Of a stretch of DNA of 64,000 nucleotides, positions 11,179 through 19,921 are shown one piece after another. A program made the translations under genes and the position numbers. Under the pieces are notes generated by a model, which saw nothing but the letters and a program-made list of their open reading frames with translations, had not been told where the DNA came from and ran no database searches. Position 1 is the first letter of the stretch, and each line of letters opens with the position of its first letter. The stretch is taken from NCBI GenBank assembly GCA_016800925.1, contig JABCPU010000103.1, positions 62,001 through 126,000 on the forward strand, given 5' to 3'. This DNA is from Suillus spraguei. Its lineage: Eukaryota; Basidiomycota; Agaricomycetes; Boletales; Suillaceae.

Positions 11179-12322
11179 TTAACGGGGTTTGGACAGTGAG
11201 TAAAATTCATTCCTGATCGTTGTGTCAACTCCCTCCGTCGATGGACGGTCCGAAGGATCAGGAGACCAACATTGTTCGATAAGTTCCCAGTATCGTTCAG
11301 CGAACTCAGGATAACGAGCTCGGGAAGGATTTTGCGACTTGGCTATGCAAAGTACGATAGCAGCATCATTCGTGAGGTGATAATAGGGTACTTTGTTCGT
11401 GAGGACCTACGAGTGGAGCTCGTGATATCAATAAGAGGCCAAAATTAGCCCGGACGTACCTGCAGCATGACACCGCCGAATGAATATACGTCGCTTTGCT
11501 CGCTTGGCCGAGCTTGAGAGCCATCCTCCCGCTCTACAAGCAGCTCAGGTGCCATCCATCGCATATTGCCTTTAAGCACGGACGTCCAGGAAGCCTGAGA
11601 AGCACTTATAAACTCGGAATACATCAAAGAAAGGCCGAAGTCAGCAACACACGCAGTGCCATCACCATGGATCAGCACGTTGGGCTAGAGCTCACGTATC
11701 AATGAAATTGGGACCATCAAGAAGATCAAACTCACCCCGGTGAAGTCACCATGAATGACATTGTTGGCGTGAACTATGAGGAGTAGTTATGGCTTGGTCC
11801 GGCAACAATAAGTCTATCACATACGATATTGCAGACCAGTTATGATGTCTCTCAGCTATATTTTCCGTCAGTTTTGTGGTCTACCCAGGATACATGAAGA
11901 GAGGACTTGCCAACTCAAATCGCCTAACGAGAGTAAGAGCCGCACTCTCGTGCTCCAAATAAACGGTCAAATTACCATTCTCTGCCCAAGGACTGACTAT
12001 TGCTATAAATGGGCCGAAACCATAGGTATAACCAAGAATGGGTAGAATATTTCGATGTTCGAGCTTGGCACATATCCTGAGTTCATGTATTATCATTATC
12101 CTCTATGAAGCGGAGCCCTGTGGTTTAAGGAATAGACTCAGTCCTTCGGTAAGACACTCGCCTTGATCTTCGCTGCCCCAAGCTGATCCTCAGCATACAC
12201 CTGCAATGCTTTCACGGCAACCTGCAAAATTATTAAGTTTTAGATGAATAAACAAAAGTCAGTAAATGAACCTTGATCGAGCTACGATCCTTTCGAAAGG
12301 TGCATTTCCAAATCTCCCCAAA

Positions 12323-12596
12323 CATCAGGAAATTCACACATTCCTTGACGTGCCCTTATGCGGACTTATTTACACTTAACTGCCTTGGTGAAATTGAATC
12401 TACTTGTCCAAAATTTCAATGTGAATGAATTCAGAAAAAAAAAAGTTGAGATATATTAATATACATGTTTTATTGTATTTCGCACTCAAAAAATATAAGA
12501 TATGCCAGGTGAATGATGTGAGAGAGAGCAAACAAGTTTTGAGATAAGTGAGTTAAGCTGATTAAGCATGTTAAGGAATGTGTGAATTTCCTGATG
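12323..12596 (+). mobile_element. MITE copy 3 (in a kinase exon)
   Basis: A 274-bp copy with one extra A in the internal poly-A tract. The empty site in locus F reads CCCCAAACCCACC. Here the two flanks together carry a 2-bp AA duplication. It separates ARGGF from GEIWK of the kinase glycine loop. Confidence 0.88.
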
Positions 12597-12750
12597 AACC
12601 CACCACGAGCAACAGGGTAGTCTCCGTCCTTGGTGATATATCTTGAGAGGTTTTGGAGCATCGCTACGATGGAGGGATCTGCTATAGGTATGGCGGATAT
12701 GGGTGGTCTGTGGTGCCCAGGAGGATGAGTTGCATCTGACTGCCTTGATA

Positions 12751-13023
12751 CATCAGGAAATTCACACATTCCTTGACGTGCCCTTATGCAGACTTATTTA
12801 CACTTAACTGCCTTGGTGAAATTGAATCTACTTGTCCAAAATTTCAATGTGAGTGAATTCAGAAAAAAAATGTTGAGATATATTAATATACATGTTTTAT
12901 TATATTTTGCACTCAAAAAATATAAGATATGCCAGGTGAATGATGTGAGAGAGAGCAAACAAGTTTTGAGATAAGTGAGTTAAGCTGATTAAGCACGTCA
13001 AGGAATGTGTGAATTTCCTGATG
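12751..13023 (+). mobile_element. MITE copy 4 (in a linker intron)
   Basis: A 273-bp copy. The empty sites at 26.63 and 31.30 kb read TGATAGCGATAG. The filled site reads GATA-element-TAGC, giving a TA target duplication, the signature of Tc1/mariner-pogo type elements. It lies in the intron between the small linker exon and the kinase exon, so it may be tolerated. Confidence 0.88.
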
Positions 13024-13530
13024 TAGCAATAAATAAGTGGTATGATGAGTAAAAGAATAAGATACGCACATTGAATAGATCCATGAGGGCTGACTTTTCA
13101 AATGCAATAATCTGCAAGGAGAATGTTAGCATACGAACAGCAGATGTGTACAAGAAAAGCATACATGGGCCTTGGCAAGGATGTCGGGTGGGGTATCACA
13201 GATGCAAATTTCGGAGTATGTCGTGTAAGCTAGTTGACGTGAATCAGGCGAAAGGATAAGGCAAGTAGGATTCTGAATTTCGAACGAAGCGAGGAGTTGG
13301 CGGGATTCAAAAGCCCAGAGCTTGATTGTGTCGTCGTCAGAAGCACTGGCAAGGAGCGCACCATCAAATGAAAGTGCTAGACCCCTGACAGCTTTGGTGT
13401 GCCCTTCAAAGGCAGTTCCTAAAGTCTCTAGTGTCGATGCCTCGAACTCGTAGATTGTCTTCAAGTTGGCGACGTCTGATGAACTGAATTTGAATGCAGC
13501 TATGATAGTTTTGTTTTCGTTTGTCCAGAT

Positions 13531-13626
13531 GATCCGGGCAACCTTGTGCCAGAATATGATTCTGATGATATGGATGTTGAGGTGAAGGTTGAACCCTCTG
13601 CTGATGAGGGTGAAATGGCTACATAA
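13531..13626 (+). other. Acidic C-terminal coding fragment of an unknown ORF
   Basis: Right at the point where WD40 locus D is cut, the plus strand reads 31 codons of an acidic tail (NLVPEYDSDDMDVEVKVE then PSADEGEMAT) followed by TAA. It could be the 3' end of an inserted element or gene. The family is not identified. Confidence 0.3.
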
Positions 13627-13819
13627 TTGTATGTTCATAGATGTATATACAATGTTTGAATGAATGTCAGTGCTGGATGCCAAGTCCAGAAATCCGGAAC
13701 TGGACAATGGAGATTCACAATTGATATTTCGCGACTTCCGGATATCCGGCTACCTGAAACACAACACACAATTTAAAGAATTTGAAACATCTATGTCGAG
13801 TTACCTTGTGCCGGGTGCC

Positions 13820-15340
13820 GGGTCACATTGTGAAACATATCATTCCATATATCTTAAGTGCCGAACCCCGGACCCCAGGACCCTGGAGTTGGGACTCATC
13901 ACCATGTGACAGATATCGATCCACATATTTGATGTGCTGAACCCCGAACTCCGGCACTCGGGAGTTAGAACAATATGAGGCAATACAAAGATATTGATTT
14001 ACACATGTTCAGTGCCGAACCCCGAACTCCGGCACCCGGCACTCGGGACTCGGGCCTTGGAACTTATAACAATGTGAAAGATGTCGATGCACATTTTCTA
14101 TCACTGACCCCCGAACCCCAGAAATACCAAGATATTGATTTACACGTGGGGAGTGCCGAACCCCGAACTCCGGCACCCGGCAGTTGGGAATCTGGACTCG
14201 GGACTCATAACCATGTGAAAGATATCGATCCACATATTTAACCACCCAACCCCGAACCCCAGCACCCGGGAGTGAGAACAATGTGAGTCAATACAAAGAT
14301 ATTGATGTACACATGTTGAATGCTGAACCCCGAACTCCGGCACCTGGCACTCGGGACTCGGGACGTGGTACTCATAACACTGAGACAGATATCGATCCAC
14401 ATATTTTCACACCGAACCCCGAACCCCGCCACCCATGAGTTAGAACAATGTGAGGCAATACAAAGTTGAGTCCCAAATCACGATCACCGAGTGCTGGGTT
14501 ACCATGTGAGGCAATACCATGATATTGATTTACACATGTTGAGTGCTGAACCCCGAGCTCCGGCACCCGGGAGTTAGCACAATGTGAGGCAATACCAAAA
14601 TATTGATTTACACATGTTGAGTGCCGAACCCCGAGCTCCGGCACCCGGGAGTTAGCACAATGTGAGGCAACACCATGATATTGATTTACACAAGTTGAGT
14701 GCCGAACACCAAGTGCCGGGTGCCGGAGCTCGGGGTTCGGCACTCAACTTGTGTAAATCAATATCATGGTATTGCCTCACATTGTGCTAGCTCCCAGGTG
14801 CTGGAGCTCGGGGTTCGGCACTCAACATGTGTAAATCAATATTATGGTATTGCCTCACATTGTGCTAACTCCCGGGTGCCGGAGCTCGGGGTTCGGCACT
14901 CAACATGTGTAAATCAATATTATGGTATTGCCTCACATTGTGCTAACTCCCGGGTGCTGGAGCTCGGGGTTCGGCACTCAACATGTGTAAATCAATATCA
15001 TGGTATTGCCTCACATTGTGCTAACTCCCGGGTGCCGGAGCTCGGGGTTTGGCAGTCAAAACAATGTGAAGTCCTCGATCCACATATTGTATGTGCCGAA
15101 CCCCGAACTCCGGCACCCGGCACTCGGGACTCGGGACTTCCGAGCTCCGGCACCCGGCACTCGGCACTCGGGACTTGGTACTCATAATGTGAAAGATCTT
15201 GAGCAACATATTGTCAGTGCTGAACCCTGAACCCTGGCACCCAGCACTCGCGACTCGGGACTCAGAACAATGTGAGGCAATAGACACCTATTGATCCACA
15301 AATTCTAAGTGCCGAACTCCGAACTCCGAAATCTGGTAGT
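13820..15340. repeat. GC-rich minisatellite field
   Basis: Dozens of degenerate copies of a core GAACCCCGAACTCCGGCACC with variants of CGGCACTCGGGACTCGGG, alternating with AT-rich spacers (ATGTGAGGCAATACAAAGAT). The orientation is mostly forward up to about 14.71 kb, reversed to about 15.05 kb, then forward again. Long open frames here arise because the repeat period is a multiple of three. They are not genes. Confidence 0.9.
14498..15050. repeat. Inverted array of 78-bp units (large palindrome)
   Basis: About 2.7 units on the left (ending 14707) and 4 units on the right (starting 14735) are near-perfect complements, separated by a 27-nt spacer. Each unit contains TTGATTTACACATGTTGAGT, the GCCGAACCCCGAGCTCCGG core, and TTAGCACAATGTGAGGCAA. 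The arms could fold into a hairpin of roughly 200 bp. Confidence 0.85.
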
Positions 15341-15400
15341 CTACTATTTAGGGGTTCACGGTTCGGTACTCGGGCTTTTGCACTTGAGACCGAAAACAAT

Positions 15401-15680
15401 GTTAGGCAATCAAATGACTTTGATCCACACATTTTTGGTAGATATCTTTTTCATCTCAAATCTCCACTCTCGAGTGCCGAACCCCGAATCCCAAAATCCG
15501 GTAGTCCACAATTTCGGGGTTCGGTCCTCGGGACTCAGACACATGTCAGGCAACAACAAAACTTTGATCCACACATTTTTGGTAGATGTCTGTTTTGTCT
15601 TGAATCTCGAGTTTCTAGTTTCTAGTTTCAGTACTCTGCACCTGCACCCGGCACTCAGCACTAGATGACTCCACACATGG
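15401..15680. repeat. Direct repeat, two units of about 140 bp
   Basis: The block TTTGATCCACACATTTTTGG with TAGAT and flanking GGGGTTCGG sequence occurs twice, about 140 bp apart. This is a decayed extension of the minisatellite field. Sequence from 15681 to 15969 holds nothing recognisable. Confidence 0.7.
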
Positions 15681-15969
15681 ACTTTAAATCTTTCACCTTG
15701 TGTGTTGTGTTTCGGGTGTCCGGGTATCTGGAATTCAGGAAATCTCTAGTTTGCATCTCCAGTTTTGAGTTCCTGGATTCGGGACTTGGTACCCGGCACC
15801 CGGCACCTCAATTATCGATGAATGTCAGACATGATGAATTCAGGTTTTTGTGCTTCAGGGTTTAGATTTTGGTGGTTGATGGTAGGTATATGCACTCATA
15901 GGGTGCATGTATCCTATGTGTTTGATTCTCTGGTGGCTACATCAGCTGTATGTCTTTATGATACATATC

Positions 15970-16497
15970 TAGGCCCACCCGTATATGTAATATATTTTAC
16001 CTCGGCCCACCCGTCTATGTAAAATTCCCCCACATCGGCCCACCCGTCTATGCAATAAATATTTTACTGCACCCTTGGCCCACCCGTCTATGTAATACAC
16101 CCCACGTCGGCCCACCCGCATATGTAATATTCTCTCACCTTGGCCCACCCGTATATGTAATATTCTCTCACCTCGGCCCACCCATATATGTAATATTCTC
16201 TTACCTCAGCCCACCCATCTATGCAATAATATTTGCCTTGCATCTCTCTTCAGCCCAGCTGTCTATAATATCCTACTCTACATACTACCCAGATGAGCCC
16301 ACCCATCTCTGTCGGGGATTATATCCCCCTGGCCCATCCATCAACATCAGAAATCATGTTTCCCTCGGCCCACCCGTCTCTCCCGAAAATACAAGTCTCC
16401 CGGCCCACCCGTCTCCATCGGAAATAATATTCCCCCCGGCCCATCCGTCAACATTGAGGATATACATAACCTCGGCCCATCATCCGCTGGCCCGTCT
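15970..16497. repeat. Tandem array of GGCCCACCCGTCTATG units
   Basis: About 14 units of roughly 30-40 bp with the core GGCCCACCCGTCTATG, each followed by an AT-rich spacer such as TAATATTCTCTCACCTC. The units decay toward the right end (GGCCCATCCGTCAACA). Different from the neighbouring GC-rich minisatellite. Confidence 0.88.
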
Positions 16498-16546
16498 TTG
16501 ACGGGATATTATGTGGGTCGGGTGACCCGTATAGTACAGAGTTTGT

Positions 16547-18056
16547 CACTGAAGGGGCTCCGGGGAATTGGTGATACTGCTCACGGTAATTGTACGCGGG
16601 GAGTGGAGTCGATGGTGCTCGGAATTTGTACTTCTGTTTCGAGGTTATGGGGAATAGAAGGGATTATGAGGGGTCTCGGGAGTCGGGAATGTTGCCATTT
16701 GGAATGATTGAAGAGTTGGGGCAATCCATTCTTCTTCCAATCCGTATCTATATTAATTTCGAGTTCATCTGACTTCGTTGTTCGAGGAAGAACAAGTGTT
16801 TCAGCAGCCCAATCTATTTTTGGGTTCATTGCTTGTAACCACGGGATTCCCAAAAGGATTTGGTCTCTTCTCCCTAGTTTGGTGATATTGAATTTTCCAT
16901 ACATGGTTCGTTCATCAATTTTGACCACTAGGAGACAGTAGTGTGTGATTGGTCCTCCTTTTATAAGGGTTCCATCTGCCGTAGTGACTCGAAATGGTGT
17001 TTTGAGTTTTCGTCGTGTAATTTGATGGAGTTTCACGAACTCTTCAGAGATGAACATTCCGGCTGCACCTGAATCAATCACAGCGGTGGTGTCGACAGGT
17101 TTTAAACGAGTATGCGAGTGGAGGGTGATAGGGACACAAAGTTCTTTTCTTTCACCTACAGCACGTACAAGTCTTAGTAATACATCGGGAGAAACATACG
17201 TCGAGTCTTTGTTTCTCCAAGTCAAAAATCCGCGACAATCCGCCTCACAGTATCTTCATCGTCTTCCCCTTCTTTGACTTCAGTTTGTCAGAGCGGGGTC
17301 TTCTTCTTTCTATCGGGACAATTATGAATATGGTGTCCTGTCTTCTTGCATCCGAAGCATTGTCCCTTCTTCATACATTCGGATCTCTCCATATCGGAGA
17401 TTCAGTCTACGACCATTGCGTTGGAATCACGGTTCGGGATATACCGTGCATTTCCATAGTTCTTCTTCTTCTGTTGTGGAGCATGACATGTCCTCATGGC
17501 TTGAAGACGATGATGGGCATTGTCAATAGCAACGCATTGCAGCACAACGTCTCTGAATACTTCTGAGACATCTCCTGTTGCGAAAATTTTTGTGAGGATA
17601 CCCCAATTAAGGCCATCTTGGAAGAATTGGATCTTTGTTGCATTGTCGGTGATCTGAGCCTTGGCTGCAAGTGCCTCAAAATCAGCGACGTAGGTGTGAA
17701 GATCTCCACTTCCTTGTTTAAGGTCTCTGAGCTTCGTGAGTGCGGTTCCTTTGGTATCCACTGGTTTGAAGGCTTCTTTGAAACTTTTCATAAAATCCAC
17801 CATGGTCCCATAACCAACTTTTTGTCCAGAAGTGTCGGTTGATTGGGCATGTTCAAGGAATTGTTCCTTCCAAGATTTAGCATTCTTCTTGGTCATGAAG
17901 GATGTTATGAAAATGATCTTCTGTTGTCGGTGGTATAAAGCTTTTCGTTGATGTCAAAGTGCAAGTTGCATGACTGGATAAACTCGCGAGAGTTATCGCG
18001 ATCTCCATCAAACCGTTTGGCTGACCGATCTTGTATTCAAATTCTTTGGTCGCCAT
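16547..18056 (-). pseudogene. Ty3/gypsy-type gag-protease remnant
   Basis: From the ATG at about 18056 the minus strand reads a degraded gag: FDGDRDNSREFIQSCNLHFD, then MTKKNAKSWKEQFLEHAQ at 17896 and DFMKSFKEAFKPVDTKGTAL. After a frame break comes a zinc knuckle CFGCKKTGHHIHNC (CX2CX4HX4C) near 17330. The next frame (17225-16581) is a retropepsin with the active-site motif AVIDSGAAGMFI and ILLGIPWL. Frame shifts separate the parts. Reverse transcriptase, RNase H and integrase are absent: the element stops at about 16547 next to the tandem array. The order LTR-gag-protease fits a truncated Ty3/gypsy element. Not functional. Confidence 0.85.
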
Positions 18057-18235
18057 GTTTGATGATTCATCTGAGTTATACTTTCTGGTGCCTACACGCG
18101 CTGTCTTGCTGTCCGTTAGGGCTTGTCTTCTGTCAGAGGGCTTCTTCTTGACAATCTGCTCAGCGTACGCGTACGCTAGTTCTGGGTTCAGGTTGAAGAC
18201 TGGATAGTCGACGATCAGGTAGGACTTTAATCTTT

Positions 18236-18703
18236 TGTTATGAACTGGGATGGCGTCACCAGCGACAGTGAAGAGACAGACGGTCTGCTGGGAGATTCTT
18301 ACAATGTCCAGAAGAGGACAAGGTGAAAGTACAAGGAACGCGTTCCGAGTACGATCAAGGGTCTGGCCTCAAGAACAAGTTCGAGAGGTTCTGCGAGAAT
18401 AGAGACTAAGGCTAAGGAGTGCTTAGACTTAGAGACGTTCAAGATGACTTAGGTTGGAGGCCTAAGCGAAGGAATTCCAGGTAAAACCCAGTAAGATTAA
18501 AGTGAAGAATCTACTACAAGTACACTGTGCTTAAATAGGTAATATATGCGCACAGACCAAGTAACCGTGAGAATGTAACTGTGTATCCTAATAAGGAAGG
18601 CATGTATTGTACAGATGCATTGAGCATATGAGTCAAGTCATGTGACATGATATACAAGTAAGGAAACCAAGGAAAATGAATAGGGGCACGTACAACTGTA
18701 ACA
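18236..18703 (-). mobile_element. LTR of the gypsy-type element (5' LTR on the minus strand)
   Basis: A 468-bp sequence bounded by TGTTA...TAACA. It is about 90% alike to the solo LTR at 21591-22065 and lies immediately upstream of gag in the minus-strand sense. A TATTTAAG box sits near 18530. No convincing tRNA primer site was seen at 18235. The partner LTR is missing. Confidence 0.85.
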
Positions 18704-19354
18704 CAGAGGAGCAGAAGAGCAGATGATTGGATGATTGGACAATCGGACAAGCATAGCTCTATGGATCTTAGGGGAGGTATTGAACTACTATAGAGGAGTA
18801 GGTCCAGAAGATATGGTGTAGAGATAGTATAGACTACTCCGGACAAGGTCCGGAATAGAAACAGACAGGATAAGACTACCAAAGGTAGAATCGGAGGTAA
18901 AACATATGAGAGACAGGAAACGGATGAAGTCCAAAAAGGATATAGGACATAGGATCAAAGCTCTGGCCTAGGGAATGATCCCATAGGTCTGAGTCAGAAG
19001 CTTATGAGGGCTGGAGCCCAAGTGCAAGAACGGAAAAAAATTTATATAGACATGATAACAAGATACAGGAGTCAAAGGAATATACAGAGGAAGGCAATGA
19101 TCAGACTGATGTCTGCAGGAGTTGTACTACAAGTTTATATACTGTAGGTAGCATGCTGGAAGGTAAGTAAGGATAGTCCGAGGCTATGTCTGAGGTTGCG
19201 GAAGACAAGGCTATGAACTCGGAAATAAGACTTGTACAAAATATCTTATCAAGATGGAAGTCAAGATAACCAAAAGCCAGAGGTGCAGAGATAACTGAAA
19301 GCCGGACACAGGTATTAACCTAAAAGGAGTAACGCGCAGGTGCGCAGGAATAGT
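18704..19354. other. Purine-rich non-coding DNA, possibly transposon-derived
   Basis: No open frame of note. The composition (AGG/AAG-rich, GGTCCGG motifs) resembles retroelement leader sequence, but I found no paired copy in this window. Confidence 0.35.
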
Positions 19355-19600
19355 TTCGGATATGAGCATGGATCAGATATGGACACGGATCAGATATGGA
19401 CATGGATCAGATATGAACACAGATCGGATGGGTGGATCAGATCAGATGGATGGACTGAGTCGGATATGGATATGGATGGATATGGATTGGAGTGGATGGG
19501 TGGATTGGATATGTGAGCTGGATTGGATGGGTGGACTGGGATGTATAGATTGGGTGTCTGGATGTCCATGGATTGGATCTGATCTAGACCTGAATGTACG
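19355..19600. repeat. Imperfect ATGGAT/GGATATG tandem repeat
   Basis: Short-period repeat made of ATGGATCAGATATG, GGTGGATTGGAT and similar motifs. The open frame across it (many Met, Asp, Trp) is an artefact. Confidence 0.75.
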
Positions 19601-19921
19601 GTATATGCTATATGACAGAGTCTTGCGCTCTATCTAGTCTGCTTCACTTGCAAAGCAAGAGCGTTCAACCCTAAAGGGAATGCTAAGTTAATATAGTTTG
19701 ATAATGCCCAACCTGTGGTGGGAGAATGCCGTCGGAGGTAGCGAGATGCTAGCGGTGACCTCCGGTCCATGGGAAACTAGTGGTAATACTAGCGGTAAGC
19801 GCAGGAAAGCAGTAGACAAGTGGTAGTGAAAGTGGTAAAACTGTGGTAGTGCATGCAGTAAAACTGCAGTAAGGCATGAAAAGGTATATTTACTCCCCAG
19901 TTGTGCAGATAAGATTCACTA

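Larger units (their letters stand above)
11179..13529 (-). pseudogene. WD40-kinase fusion, locus D (5'-truncated, MITE-disrupted)
   Basis: The WD40 exon survives only as its last third (FWTNENKTIIAAFKF to ICDTPPDILAKAH). Its 5' part is replaced at 13529 by unrelated sequence. The exon IIAFEKSALMDLFN follows. The next intron holds MITE copy 4. The kinase exon reads ITKDGDYPVARGGF and is then interrupted by MITE copy 3 before GEIWKCTFRKD, so the glycine-rich loop is split. Downstream exons are intact: VAVKALQVY (the VAVK lysine), ILGYTYGFGPFIAIVSPW, a catalytic loop VIHGDFTG, VADFGLS (DFG), MRWMAPELL (APE), DVYSFGG, and WSPDPSDRPS before TAA at 11179. The kinase half is almost identical to locus F. 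It is unlikely to make a full protein unless the MITE is spliced out. Confidence 0.8.

Noticed and set aside
14009..15287. Several long open frames over the GC-rich field
   Set aside because: They follow the 78-bp period of the repeat on both strands and have repeat-driven composition.
15970..16497. Possible CRISPR-like array
   Set aside because: Units and spacers vary continuously and the genome is fungal. This is an ordinary minisatellite.
18704..19640. A second complete LTR element
   Set aside because: No second LTR copy, gag or pol coding sequence found in this stretch.
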